From Prochlorococcus sp. AG-436-C14 (lineage in GTDB: Bacteria; Cyanobacteriota; Cyanobacteriia; PCC-6307; Cyanobiaceae), in assembly GCA_003209755.1 (NCBI GenBank), contig QCPD01000008.1, positions 1 through 64,000 of the forward strand: DNA of 64,000 nt, read 5' to 3'. The position numbers and the translations under genes were made by a program. This document shows positions 1 through 9,166 of the stretch, in pieces. The notes below the pieces were generated by a model. The model saw nothing but the letters and a program-made list of their open reading frames with translations. It had not been told where the DNA came from and ran no database searches. Positions within the stretch are counted from its first letter, which is position 1. Every line of letters starts with the position of its first letter.

Positions 1-4
1 ATAA

Positions 5-1354
5 ATGAGCACAGTGCAAATAACTAAAAACAAAATACAGCCTGCTGTTGTTGCTTCTATTGAAGAAGGTTCGATCGGCGAGGAACTTGGATTTGAAGTT
101 GGAGATCAATTAATAAGCATTAATGGTATAAAACCAAGAGATCTTATCGATTACAAATTTCTTATTGCAGAAGAAAATATTCAACTAGAAATATTAGATG
201 AAAAAGGTAAAAAACATATAATAGACATCGAAAAAGATTATGATGATGAGTTGGGACTTGCTTTTACTGAAGCTTTATTTGATGGATTAAAACAATGCAA
301 TAATCAATGTCCATTTTGTTTTATTGATCAGCAGCCTTCAGGAAAAAGAAAAAGTCTATATCTAAAAGATGACGACTACAGGCTAAGTTTTTTATATGGT
401 TCTTACTTAACGCTTACAAATCTTTCCGAACAAGATTGGCTAAGAATTGATCAACAAAGACTCACTCCTTTATTTGTATCAGTGCATGCAACAGAACCTT
501 CTTTAAGGTCGAAATTACTAAGGAATCCTAATGCTATTGACCTGTTAAATCAGTTGACTTGGTTCTCAGAAAAAAGAATACAAATTCATGCTCAAATTGT
601 TGTTTGCCCTGAAATAAATGATGGGAAAGCTTTAGAAAGAACCATTAATGATCTATATAGTTTTGCGCAAGGAGATTTTCCTGTGGTCCTTTCAGCAGCA
701 GTAGTTCCAGTTGGGTTAACAAGGTTTCGCCCCAGTCATGATGGGCTCATACCCGTTGATTCTGATTGTGCAACAAAAGTCATCGATCAAGTTGAACCAA
801 TGCAGAGAATTTTTTATAAATCAATTGGTTCCCGTTTTGCTTGGTTATCCGACGAATGGTATTTAATAGCGAAGAAGCCTTTACCATCCTTAAATTCTTA
901 TGAGGATTTACCTCAACAAGAGAATGGAGTAGGAAGTATTCGCAGTTTTCTGAAATCAATGGATGAAACAACAAGAAATCTGCCAGTCCAAATTAATCAA
1001 AAGAGAACCTGCAGTTGGGTTGTTGGAAAACTGGTTGAAAATGAATTACAAAAGCCTTGCAAACGACTAAATAAAATTACCAATTTCACACTGCATCTTT
1101 ACGGGGTTCCAAGCCCTTATTGGGGACAAGAGCAAATAGTGACAGGTCTACTAACAGGTCAAGATCTTATACAAGGGCTACAAGGAAAAGACTTAGGGAA
1201 TGAATTACTTCTCCCCTCGGTCATGCTAAGGCAAGATGAAAAAATCTTTCTTGATGACATGACTCTTCAAGAGCTCTCTTTGTCACTTAATGTATCTATA
1301 AGAATTGTCCATGATGCACAAGACATCGTGAACAAAGCACTTGGTAAAGCATAA
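5..1354 (+). CDS. DUF512 / TIGR03279-type cyanobacterial FeS protein (PDZ plus radical-SAM-like)
   Basis: The 449-aa protein opens with a PDZ-like segment (about residues 12-75, with the GDQLISINGI pattern). Three cysteines follow, C98, C102 and C105, in a CxxxCxxC arrangement typical of a radical-SAM-type 4Fe-4S cluster, and then a long conserved C-terminal domain. This architecture matches the cyanobacterial 'putative FeS-containing oxidoreductase' family (DUF512). The reaction is unknown, so the redox or radical role is inferred from the cysteine motif only. The ATG lies at the window edge, so its upstream region cannot be judged. A TolC-like gene follows after 38 nt on the same strand. 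Confidence 0.85.
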   Translation: MSTVQITKNKIQPAVVASIEEGSIGEELGFEVGDQLISINGIKPRDLIDYKFLIAEENIQLEILDEKGKKHIIDIEKDYDDELGLAFTEALFDGLKQCNNQCPFCFIDQQPSGKRKSLYLKDDDYRLSFLYGSYLTLTNLSEQDWLRIDQQRLTPLFVSVHATEPSLRSKLLRNPNAIDLLNQLTWFSEKRIQIHAQIVVCPEINDGKALERTINDLYSFAQGDFPVVLSAAVVPVGLTRFRPSHDGLIPVDSDCATKVIDQVEPMQRIFYKSIGSRFAWLSDEWYLIAKKPLPSLNSYEDLPQQENGVGSIRSFLKSMDETTRNLPVQINQKRTCSWVVGKLVENELQKPCKRLNKITNFTLHLYGVPSPYWGQEQIVTGLLTGQDLIQGLQGKDLGNELLLPSVMLRQDEKIFLDDMTLQELSLSLNVSIRIVHDAQDIVNKALGKA

Positions 1355-1392
1355 TTGCTTTACTGAATCCATCTCAGTTTTTTCTTATAACT

Positions 1393-2970
1393 ATGAGGAG
1401 AGTGAAGAGAAAGTTCCTAATTGTTGCAGGTTTATTTATATCTGGGCTAAATCCTTTATGGGCTACAAGTTCGCAAAAAATAACTTCCAATATAAAGATA
1501 AAAGAAGACTCAAGTAAAAGCCATAGAAAAAAACAACAAGGGGTTTTATATGAATTAAATTCACCTGAAGATCTTTTTTTACCCTCTAGATCTCGTGAAG
1601 TATTAGTAAAAACTTATCAAAAAGTTAACCTTGATCAGTTAGAAAATATACTTATAAATAACAATCGAACAATTAAAATCTACTTAGAAAAAGTTGACCA
1701 AGCCAAATCAATATTAAAAAGTTCATTATCCTCATGGTACCCAACATTAAATCTAACAGCTAATGGCTTTCCTCAATATTTTGAATCTAATAATTATAAT
1801 GAAGCAAATATAATTCAAGACACTTCAAGTAAACAATGGAGTTCATCAATCTCAGCTCAAATAAAATGGGATTTAATTAATCCTGCAAGAGTCCCTGAGA
1901 TAAAATCAGCTAGAGACAGTTTTGAAAAATCAAAATATTCATACTCAATAGTCTTAAGAGATTTAAAATTAGAGGCAAAAAAACGTTACTTCAATTTGCA
2001 AAAAGCAAATGAGGAAATAGAAGTAGCAAAGAAATCCATTGAATCCTCGAATCTTGGATTAAGAGACGCAGAAATTAGATTTGAATCAGGTATTGGTACG
2101 AAATTAGAAGTTTTAGAAGCTAAAACTCAATTAGCAAGAGATCAGCAATTATTTAATATTAAATCAGGAGATCAAAAAATTGGTCAAAGATCTCTTGCTG
2201 AAATACTTAATTTTCCAGAAGATGTAACCCCATTAATCGGTTCAAAAACTCAAGTCACAGGTATATGGGATTTATCTTTAGAAGATAGTATTATTGCTGC
2301 TTATGATTCACGAGAAGAACTCGAAAGCATCCTATTAGATATATCAATTAATAATAGTAATGCCAATGCTGCACTTGCTTCTAGCCAACCAAAATTAAGC
2401 ATAGTAAATACATCAACCTCTTCATTTGCAAAAGGTGAATTAAATCAGATATCTCCAAATACAAATAATAGATCCTCCAATTTCTCTAACACCATTGGAC
2501 TCAATGCAACATGGTTTATTTTTGATGGAGGCAATTCAAGATCTTTATACAATTACAATAAAAGTAAAGCAAAAGAAGCAAAGCTAAATTTTGCTGCAAG
2601 AAGAGCTCAAATCAGAAAAGAAGTTGAAGAAGTATTCTTCAAACTAGAATCGGCCAAACTAAATATTTCTTCTTCTTATACTGAAGTTTTATCTGCAAGA
2701 GAGTCTCTAAGACTTGCCAAGCTTAGATATAAATCAGGGATTACTACACAAAGAGAAGTTGTAAACAACCAAAGAGATTTAACTGATTCAGAGGTTCGTT
2801 ATATTATTTCTGTCACTAGCTACAATACCTTGTTAGCTGATTTAAGTAGACAAACTGGTTTAGATAACATTAAACCATGTAACATCCAAGTCAATCAGCA
2901 AAATCAAAGCAACATAAACAGCGAATCAAATCTCTATGAATCGAATTTAATTCCTTTATGTCAGCTATAG
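1393..2970 (+). CDS. tolC: TolC-family outer membrane efflux channel
   Basis: The 525-aa protein has a basic N-terminus and hydrophobic core (about residues 6-22) ending in WATSS, consistent with a signal peptide for export to the outer membrane. The body has the repeated heptad-rich helical architecture of outer-membrane efflux proteins. Two halves are visible, each with an 'LEVLEAKTQLARD'-like or 'TTQREVVNNQRDLTD'-like helix that starts an alpha-barrel hairpin. It should act as the outer-membrane exit duct for type I secretion or RND/ABC efflux. No inner-membrane partner is adjacent. ATG start, with a purine-rich region overlapping the start (ATGAGGAG). The symbol is by family; orthology to E. 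coli TolC is not claimed. Confidence 0.85.
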   Translation: MRRVKRKFLIVAGLFISGLNPLWATSSQKITSNIKIKEDSSKSHRKKQQGVLYELNSPEDLFLPSRSREVLVKTYQKVNLDQLENILINNNRTIKIYLEKVDQAKSILKSSLSSWYPTLNLTANGFPQYFESNNYNEANIIQDTSSKQWSSSISAQIKWDLINPARVPEIKSARDSFEKSKYSYSIVLRDLKLEAKKRYFNLQKANEEIEVAKKSIESSNLGLRDAEIRFESGIGTKLEVLEAKTQLARDQQLFNIKSGDQKIGQRSLAEILNFPEDVTPLIGSKTQVTGIWDLSLEDSIIAAYDSREELESILLDISINNSNANAALASSQPKLSIVNTSTSSFAKGELNQISPNTNNRSSNFSNTIGLNATWFIFDGGNSRSLYNYNKSKAKEAKLNFAARRAQIRKEVEEVFFKLESAKLNISSSYTEVLSARESLRLAKLRYKSGITTQREVVNNQRDLTDSEVRYIISVTSYNTLLADLSRQTGLDNIKPCNIQVNQQNQSNINSESNLYESNLIPLCQL

Positions 2971-2987
2971 CTTTTAACTGAATAAAA

Positions 2988-3806
2988 ATGAATCAAAACC
3001 CAATATCTAAACCTCTGAGCAACTCTCAACTAATCTCAATTCATCATTTAGTTGATGAGATAGGAAAACGTCAACTTCAAGATTTTGGTCAAATCAACTC
3101 GGATATAAAACCTGACGGAACACTTATTACAGAATGTGATAGGTGGAGTGATAGGACAATAGTTCAAGGTTTATCAAAAATTGCTCCAGGAGAGGGAGTC
3201 CTAAGTGAAGAAGGTAATAAGTCAATTCCCACCTCCAGTGAGTATTGGGTAGTTGACCCACTTGATGGCACAACTAATTTTGCAGCAGGCATTCCATACT
3301 GGGCAATATCAATAGCACGTTTCACTAATGGGGAACCTGAGACCGCTTTTCTTGATATACCAGCTCTGAAAAAAAGAATTTTTGCCATCAAAGGGAAAGG
3401 AGTTTGGCTAAACGACAAGCCACTTAAGCCTGAGTCTCGCTCCAAAAAAAATAGTGACTGCATTTCTCTTTGTAGCCGGTCAATAAAAGTTTTACAAATG
3501 AAACCAGAGCAAACTTTTCCAGGGAAAATAAGACTACTTGGGGTCTCAAGTTTAAATATGACTAGTGTTGCCATAGGTCAAACCATTGCGGCTTTAGAGG
3601 CAACACCAAAAATCTGGGATGTTGCAGCTGCATGGTTAATACTTGAAGAACTTAATTGTCTTATAAACTGGTTGGACACCAATCCAAAAGACATTCTCTC
3701 CGGAACAGATCTTACTTCTGTGAATTTTCCATTATTAACAGCATCTTCTAATGATCAATTGAATAAGATGCTGCCCTGGGCGACCGCATTAATTCAAGAC
3801 AGTTAA
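2988..3806 (+). CDS. Inositol monophosphatase family phosphatase (SuhB/HisN-like)
   Basis: The 272-aa protein carries the Mg2+-binding signatures of the family: an EE pair at 74-75, DPLDGTTNF at 90-98 with metal ligands D90 and D93, and a C-terminal WDVAAAW motif near 210. Family members hydrolyse inositol-1-phosphate, histidinol phosphate or related sugar phosphates in the cytosol; the substrate cannot be decided from sequence alone. It starts 17 nt after tolC, so the two may be co-transcribed. Confidence 0.85.
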   Translation: MNQNPISKPLSNSQLISIHHLVDEIGKRQLQDFGQINSDIKPDGTLITECDRWSDRTIVQGLSKIAPGEGVLSEEGNKSIPTSSEYWVVDPLDGTTNFAAGIPYWAISIARFTNGEPETAFLDIPALKKRIFAIKGKGVWLNDKPLKPESRSKKNSDCISLCSRSIKVLQMKPEQTFPGKIRLLGVSSLNMTSVAIGQTIAALEATPKIWDVAAAWLILEELNCLINWLDTNPKDILSGTDLTSVNFPLLTASSNDQLNKMLPWATALIQDS

Positions 3807-3941
3807 TTAACTATATAATTTTTTTATCACTAAATAATAAAATCAGCTCATCTAAACCACTTATGATTTTAAATCTACCGATTCAACTAAGCAAAACCCT
3901 CTTCCAAGGAGCTAGCTTAAAGTAAATACTTCAAAACCAAA

Positions 3942-4856
3942 GTGGGCTTGAACTGGAGCAAAAAAGCGAGATGGTTTTTTAGTAGCCTCTGGAGAGCTTA
4001 TGAAAGATGGTCTAAGTGTGATTGCGTAGATTTAAGCGCAGCATTTGCTTACTACACTCTTCAGTCCTTTTTCCCAATACTACTAATCTCTCTATCAGTT
4101 GCATCGTGGTTTTTGGGAAAACAACAAGGAATAGAGCAAAGAATAATTGAATTAACTGCTGAAGTTTTACCGTCTGAAGTAATAGCATTGGTCTCGACAA
4201 CTTTAGAACAATTAATTAATCAGGGGTTTGGAGCAGGAATACTTGGAGCAATGTTTTTAATGATCACTGCTGGCAATGCATATCTAACATTACAAAGAGG
4301 AGCAGATCGATTATGGGAAGACGTTCTACCAGTTAAATCAAAGCCTGATCCGCTAAAAATTCAAGCGTTTAGATTTATTAGAAATCGTATTGAAGCCTTT
4401 TTTGTAGTTCTTTTAGTTGGAATTTTTATGGTTATCGACCAAATCAGTGCAAATATCCGTTTAATTCCCGAGGCAGTTTTAGAAGACTTAGCCAACACAA
4501 CCCCTTGGATTGAAAATGCAATTACAAAAATACCTGTACTTCAAGTAGGTCAATTTATACTTCCTCTAATAGGTTTTTCAACTATGGCATTACTTTTACA
4601 AGGTTTACTCCCAAGTAGAAGAGTGCCTTTAAAACCACTAATTCCTGGGGCTTTGATGATCGGAACTTTGCTAACCGTTCTAAATTTGGCAGTTAGTAGA
4701 AGTATCCTTTCGTTGGGATCAAGATTTCAAGCATATGGATTCATTGGTGGAGTCCTCGTATTGACTCTTTGGGTTTGGATGGTAGGAGTGATTATTTATT
4801 TTGGTCAATGTTGGAGCGTTGTTATTGCGAGCATGCGTCGCAATCGATACGTTTAA
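3942..4856 (+). CDS. YihY/BrkB family inner membrane protein
   Basis: The 304-aa protein has about six hydrophobic helices and the family-typical N-terminal stretch with DLSAAFAYYTLQSFFPILL. The C-terminal helices contain a conserved FQAYGFIGGVLVLTLWVWM-type region. BrkB/YihY proteins are inner membrane proteins of unclear function; the old name 'ribonuclease BN' was an error. The reading frame begins at GTG (3942-3944), the first start before the conserved residues. A 135-nt gap separates it from the phosphatase. Confidence 0.85.
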   Translation: MGLNWSKKARWFFSSLWRAYERWSKCDCVDLSAAFAYYTLQSFFPILLISLSVASWFLGKQQGIEQRIIELTAEVLPSEVIALVSTTLEQLINQGFGAGILGAMFLMITAGNAYLTLQRGADRLWEDVLPVKSKPDPLKIQAFRFIRNRIEAFFVVLLVGIFMVIDQISANIRLIPEAVLEDLANTTPWIENAITKIPVLQVGQFILPLIGFSTMALLLQGLLPSRRVPLKPLIPGALMIGTLLTVLNLAVSRSILSLGSRFQAYGFIGGVLVLTLWVWMVGVIIYFGQCWSVVIASMRRNRYV

Positions 4857-4917
4857 ACATCAATGAAACAAGCTACTAAATTTAAATTATACTATTTAAT
4901 AAATCTCTTAATTACTC

Positions 4918-5247
4918 ATGAATAAGCCATCTTCATTAATTTGGATGGTATTTATTTTACTTGTTATTTTACCTACACCAGCTGGGAAACTTATTGTTGA
5001 TTTAGCAGGTGGAATATTCCTTATAATTACAATAATACCATTAATCTTAGGAGGAATTGGATGGTTTACGTGGAAAAGAATCCAATCAAAAGTAAAAACA
5101 TGTGAAACTTGTGGCTCAACTTTTCTTAACAGTCAGATGATTTGTCCAGTATGTGGAACAACCATAAAAAACACCGCAGATATCCTAGAAAACATTCCAG
5201 CAAGTGCAGCAACAATTGATATAAAATCCGAAGATATAGATTTATAA
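4918..5247 (+). CDS. Small membrane protein with C-terminal zinc ribbon
   Basis: A 109-aa protein of unknown function. Two hydrophobic helices (about residues 7-22 and 27-50) are followed by a four-cysteine zinc-ribbon pattern, CETCG near 61-65 and CPVCG near 75-80, then an acidic tail. The cysteine knuckles show metal binding is likely; nothing indicates what it binds. It converges on xseB, with only 2 nt between the two stop codons. Confidence 0.7.
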   Translation: MNKPSSLIWMVFILLVILPTPAGKLIVDLAGGIFLIITIIPLILGGIGWFTWKRIQSKVKTCETCGSTFLNSQMICPVCGTTIKNTADILENIPASAATIDIKSEDIDL

Positions 5248-5249
5248 CG

Positions 5250-5501
5250 TTAATCTAAGTCCAAAAATTCTGAACTAATTTCATTAATCTCTTGTTCACA
5301 AAACTGAAGAAGTTCTTCACAATGTTTAAGAAGTAGATGACCTTTCATATAATTACTCTGAATTTTATCCAGTGAAATATTTTCATCTTGTAAATTGTTT
5401 AAGATAGATTCTAATTCAGATATAGATTCTTCATAACTTAATTTATGAATATCTTTTTTAAAGATTTCTATATTTTTTTTGTTAAAAACTTTTTTAGACA
5501 T
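5250..5501 (-). CDS. xseB: Exodeoxyribonuclease VII small subunit
   Basis: The 83-aa protein has the XseB pattern SYEESISELESILNNLQ followed by SLDKIQSNYMKGHLLLKHCEE-like helices, the short helical hairpin that packs on XseA. With XseA it forms exonuclease VII, a metal-independent nuclease that degrades single-stranded DNA into short oligonucleotides. It lies 66 nt downstream of xseA on the same strand, the standard operon order. Confidence 0.9.
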   Translation of the reverse strand: MSKKVFNKKNIEIFKKDIHKLSYEESISELESILNNLQDENISLDKIQSNYMKGHLLLKHCEELLQFCEQEINEISSEFLDLD

Positions 5502-5567
5502 TGATAAATAATTTGGGATGTCTCCATCTTAAAATGACATAGAAAAACAAATTTTTATTCAATAAAT

Positions 5568-6728
5568 TCATATTTTATCATAATTAAGACTATCAACCTC
5601 TGCTGTAATTTTTCCATCACAAAATTGAACTATTAACTTATCTTTTTCCTTTACATTTTGTACACTATAAATCGAATTACCTGATTCGTCAGTAATAAGT
5701 GCAAAGCCTCTTTTTAACAATTTTTCTGGCGAAAGTGCATTCAAAATTCCATACATATAATTTATTTTTGTTCTTTTATTTTTTATTAATAGTCTGGGGG
5801 AGTAAGATTGAAAAAAAGATTTTTTTATAATTAAAGATTTCTTTGTATTCTGAAAAAACAATTTCAAATAATCTTTAAGTATTTTTTTATTTTGCAAAAA
5901 CTTATTTTTTTCAATTTCTCTTGAGGGTAATAGATCAACAATCGCAGCAGTTGGAGTGGCAGATCTATGATCTGAAACAAGATCAGAAACAGTTAGATCA
6001 TCTTCGTGACCTATTCCTGTAATTACTGGTATTGGGAATGTTGCGATTTCTCTGGCTATGATTTCACTATCGAACAACATTAAATCTTCTCTGCTGCCTC
6101 CTCCTCTAGCTATAATTACAGCCTCTAATTTTAATTTATTTATTTTTAATTTACTTAAAATAGATTTTAATTCCGTTTCATTATTACCTTGAACAGGAAT
6201 AGGAATTATTTGCAGTTTTGTTAAAGGCCATCTCTCCTTAGATGTTCTAAGCATGTCAGCCAAAGCAGAGCTTGGAACACTTGTAAGAATACCAATTGAA
6301 TGAGGGTATTTTGGCAATTTTTTTCGTAACGAATCATCTATCAATCCTTCTTTATAAAGTTTTGATTTTACTATTTCAAACTTCTTAAGAACAGTAGAAA
6401 TACTTGGTCGAATATCAAAAACTTGTACCGATACTCTTGCTTGAGATTCCCAGAAATTTAATTTACCAAAAATAACAACTCCATCATCTTGCTTTGGTAT
6501 AAATTTTAAAGATTTTCTTGTTGATGACCATGCTACCCCATCTATACTTGCTTTTCCGTCCGTTAAAGTTAACCACAAATGACCTTTTTTTATTTGCGAT
6601 TTAGAGACGGTGGCTTTAAGTATAAAATTTGGTGCAAAACCCCTTGAGAGTAATAAACCAATAGATTCGTTTAATTCCTTAACACTATATGTAGTTAGAG
6701 ATTGTTTAGCGTTATTAAGATCAGTCAA
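5568..6728 (-). CDS. xseA: Exodeoxyribonuclease VII large subunit
   Basis: The 386-aa protein has an N-terminal OB-fold (about residues 12-105, with LWLTLTDGKASIDGVAW) that binds single-stranded DNA. The conserved catalytic region follows, with GILTSVPSSALADML, ARGGGSREDL and TGIGHEDDLTVSDLVSDHRSATPT-type motifs. The C-terminal 'LSPEKLLKRGFALI' repeat element is also present. It is somewhat shorter than E. coli XseA because the coiled-coil region is reduced. It sits upstream of xseB and just downstream of a 48-codon hli gene, with which it may be transcribed. Confidence 0.92.
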   Translation of the reverse strand: MTDLNNAKQSLTTYSVKELNESIGLLLSRGFAPNFILKATVSKSQIKKGHLWLTLTDGKASIDGVAWSSTRKSLKFIPKQDDGVVIFGKLNFWESQARVSVQVFDIRPSISTVLKKFEIVKSKLYKEGLIDDSLRKKLPKYPHSIGILTSVPSSALADMLRTSKERWPLTKLQIIPIPVQGNNETELKSILSKLKINKLKLEAVIIARGGGSREDLMLFDSEIIAREIATFPIPVITGIGHEDDLTVSDLVSDHRSATPTAAIVDLLPSREIEKNKFLQNKKILKDYLKLFFQNTKKSLIIKKSFFQSYSPRLLIKNKRTKINYMYGILNALSPEKLLKRGFALITDESGNSIYSVQNVKEKDKLIVQFCDGKITAEVDSLNYDKI

Positions 6729-6761
6729 ACTATTAAAAATAAAAAACTAAAAATTAGTTTT

Positions 6762-6908
6762 TCAACCAATTCCCATCTGAGTTAAAATGCCTTGCCCTGT
6801 TAAAAGCTCTGTTGTTAAACCTATTAAAATACCCATCATGGCTAAACGGCCATTCCATATTTCAGCAAAATTGACAAATCCATAACGAGGTTCAAAGTTA
6901 TCTTTCAT
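6762..6908 (-). CDS. hli: High-light-inducible protein (single-helix CAB-like)
   Basis: A 48-aa protein read directly from the minus strand. It contains the chlorophyll-binding motif E-I-W-NGR-LAMMG in one transmembrane helix (residues 16-37), ending in ELLTGQGILTQMG. Hli proteins bind chlorophyll and carotenoid in thylakoids and protect photosystem assembly under light or nutrient stress. The gene is 34 nt upstream of xseA on the same strand. The ATG at 6908 is the only start before the motif. The length is typical of the short picocyanobacterial hli genes. Confidence 0.9.
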   Translation of the reverse strand: MKDNFEPRYGFVNFAEIWNGRLAMMGILIGLTTELLTGQGILTQMGIG

Positions 6909-7009
6909 TTGTAAATCGAAATCAATTTAATAATACTAAAGAAATGCTCACAATGAGAAAACATATAAATTGACTCTTGAAATTAATTTATTTTTAAATT
7001 TATCAAAGT

Positions 7010-7393
7010 CTATCTAACGTGTCTTGCCCCATCAACTGGATGATAATCCTCTCCAGTTAGTTCCTCGTAAATAATTGCTGGTAATCCAGTTTCGAACATA
7101 GTTTGAAGAGCTTCTTTTAAATAAGGATTCCATCCACCAGTACTAACTTCTCCATGTCTTACAGTCCAATCCCATGTTCCTTGTAGATCTCTAGGCATTC
7201 TTCCTTCTCTGTCTCTTCTAGCAACCAAATCAAGAGACTCGACTAACCCAACTTGAATAGGATCTTTTCCATAAGCTGGGGTAAGGCTTAATTCAAGCCT
7301 TACTGGATCTTCCTTTAATAATCTGAGCCGAAACCTTGGCGGTAACTTCATGTTTTTCAAAACTGCTGCGACTATGCGAGTTCTTTGTTCCAA
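7010..7393 (-). CDS. Conserved picocyanobacterial protein, function unknown
   Basis: The 127-aa protein is soluble and charged, with a basic N-terminal half (LPPRFRLRLLKEDPVRLELSL) and a tryptophan-rich middle (GTWDWTVRHGEVSTGGWNPYL). I do not recognise a named domain. It has no membrane segment and no obvious metal site. It lies on the same strand as, and 101 nt upstream of, the small hli gene. The well-conserved-looking composition and normal start support a real gene; no function is inferred. Confidence 0.7.
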   Translation of the reverse strand: MEQRTRIVAAVLKNMKLPPRFRLRLLKEDPVRLELSLTPAYGKDPIQVGLVESLDLVARRDREGRMPRDLQGTWDWTVRHGEVSTGGWNPYLKEALQTMFETGLPAIIYEELTGEDYHPVDGARHVR

Positions 7394-7448
7394 AATTAAA
7401 ACCTCTTTGATAACTATGTAATGTCAAAACCAAAAAATCTAATGAAAA

Positions 7449-7733
7449 TTATTCAGAAGGCTTTTCAGATGATTGTGGATGATCAGTGTCCTTAGAAAAA
7501 CGAACTGTGAGCAAATCTTCATCAGTAATGCAGCCATCTTTGTCTAAAAGCTCAGGATGAACAGTAACCAAACCTGTTCGATCATCGCTTTTTTTCTTTG
7601 AAAATGAACTTTGAGTCTTAAATGATGCTTGACCTGAGAAAAAACCATTTAGCATTATTCTGGCAGCCAAAATCAACAAAACAAAAACTGAAAGGCCATA
7701 AACAAAAGGTAAAAAATTGTTCAACATTTGCAA
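7449..7733 (-). CDS. Small membrane-anchored protein, DUF2973-like
   Basis: The 94-aa protein has one N-terminal transmembrane helix (about residues 9-27), a polar linker, and a C-terminal segment (TVHPELLDKDGCITDEDLLTVRF) that resembles the short cyanobacterial DUF2973 family. The function is unknown. It lies 55 nt upstream of the 127-aa gene in the same direction. The family assignment is from memory of the pattern and is moderate in confidence. Confidence 0.6.
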   Translation of the reverse strand: MQMLNNFLPFVYGLSVFVLLILAARIMLNGFFSGQASFKTQSSFSKKKSDDRTGLVTVHPELLDKDGCITDEDLLTVRFSKDTDHPQSSEKPSE

Positions 7734-7958
7734 AGATGATAAATCAAAAAGCTGAATGCATTAATTCAGATTAAGTTTTGAAGTCGCTCTAGTTTCATCG
7801 TCAATCAAGGAATAAATCAGAATAATATTCTAGAGGAAAGAAAGTTCAAAGAATAGTTCTTTATTAAAAATCTACGGTAATTAAATTAGTGGGCCTTTGA
7901 GTTTCCAAATTAGCTATGATTAGTTTTAATAATAAGAACTAATCCCTTTCAACAGATC

Positions 7959-9137
7959 ATGCATGGATTAGATGCAAAGAGACTATTAATAGGATCCCTA
8001 AAATTACGCCAAAAAAAATATTTTAAAATTTTTGTTTTAGTTGTTCTTATTTTTTTTAACTTACGATATGAAACTCCTCTGCATTCAAGTGAAGCTTTAC
8101 TGTCATCTCCACAAAATCACAAAAAACAATCTTTCGTATCAAAAGCATTAAATATCAGTGGAGATGCTGTGGTCACAATTGAAACACAGCGTAAGGTTTT
8201 ATCTTCAAGTGATGGTGTATTTCCACCTGGGATTTTAAATGATCGATATTTTGAACGATTCTTTGGTCTAAGAGGCCTGCAAGTTCCACGATCTCGAATT
8301 GAAAAAGGACAAGGCAGTGGAGTGATTTTTTCTACAGAAGGTCTAGTCCTAACCAATGCTCATGTAATAGAAAAAACTGATCAACTCATCGTGGGCTTAT
8401 CAGATGGAAGGAGAGTGCTTGGAAATGTTATTGGAGAAGATTCTCTAACAGATCTTGCAGTTATTAAACTCAAAGCGAAAGGTCCCTGGCCTACTGCCCA
8501 ATTAGGAGACTCCGATAATTTAAAAGTTGGTGATTGGGCAATTGCAGTTGGAAATCCTTTTGGACTTGAAAATACGGTTACTCTTGGAATAATTAGTAAC
8601 CTCAACAGAGATGTTGCTCAATTAGGTATATCTGACAAAAGAATAGATCTCATTCAAACTGATGCAGCTATTAATCCCGGTAATTCTGGAGGACCATTAT
8701 TAAATTCTGTTGGAGAAGTGATTGGTATTAATACTCTTGTTCGCACAGGACCAGGAGCAGGATTAGGTTTCGCAATACCAATAAATAGAGCTAGAAAAAT
8801 CGCCAAAGATTTAATCACCAGTGGCAGAGCCAAACATCCGATGATAGGAGTAACACTTGCAAGCAATATCAAACAAAAAAGTAATTTCCTTTCCCAAACA
8901 GAAGATGGAGCCATTATTAAATATTTAATGCCAAATGGTCCTGCCGACAAAGGTGGATTAGAAGTAAATGATCTAATAATTTCAATCAATAATGAAAGAA
9001 TTTCAACTCCTGCCGATGTGGTACAAAAAATCAATAGAAGTAATTTACAATCGACATTAAGAATTAAAATACTTAGAAAAAATATAGAGTCTATAAAAAT
9101 TATCAAACCAGTTGATATTTATGATCTTCAACTATAA
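7959..9137 (+). CDS. HtrA/Deg-type serine protease with PDZ domain
   Basis: The 392-aa protein has an N-terminal hydrophobic signal or anchor (about 21-34), a trypsin-like domain with catalytic H135 (TNAHV), D165 (DLAVI) and S243 (NPGNSGGPL), and one C-terminal PDZ domain (about 295-385). This is the DegP/HtrA/HhoA architecture: a periplasmic or lumenal protease for damaged or misfolded proteins. Which of the cyanobacterial paralogues (HtrA, HhoA, HhoB) it represents cannot be settled here. A 225-nt intergenic region before the ATG carries its control signals. Confidence 0.93.
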   Translation: MHGLDAKRLLIGSLKLRQKKYFKIFVLVVLIFFNLRYETPLHSSEALLSSPQNHKKQSFVSKALNISGDAVVTIETQRKVLSSSDGVFPPGILNDRYFERFFGLRGLQVPRSRIEKGQGSGVIFSTEGLVLTNAHVIEKTDQLIVGLSDGRRVLGNVIGEDSLTDLAVIKLKAKGPWPTAQLGDSDNLKVGDWAIAVGNPFGLENTVTLGIISNLNRDVAQLGISDKRIDLIQTDAAINPGNSGGPLLNSVGEVIGINTLVRTGPGAGLGFAIPINRARKIAKDLITSGRAKHPMIGVTLASNIKQKSNFLSQTEDGAIIKYLMPNGPADKGGLEVNDLIISINNERISTPADVVQKINRSNLQSTLRIKILRKNIESIKIIKPVDIYDLQL

Positions 9138-9166
9138 GTTAGAAAAATTTCCTATAATGTTTACTT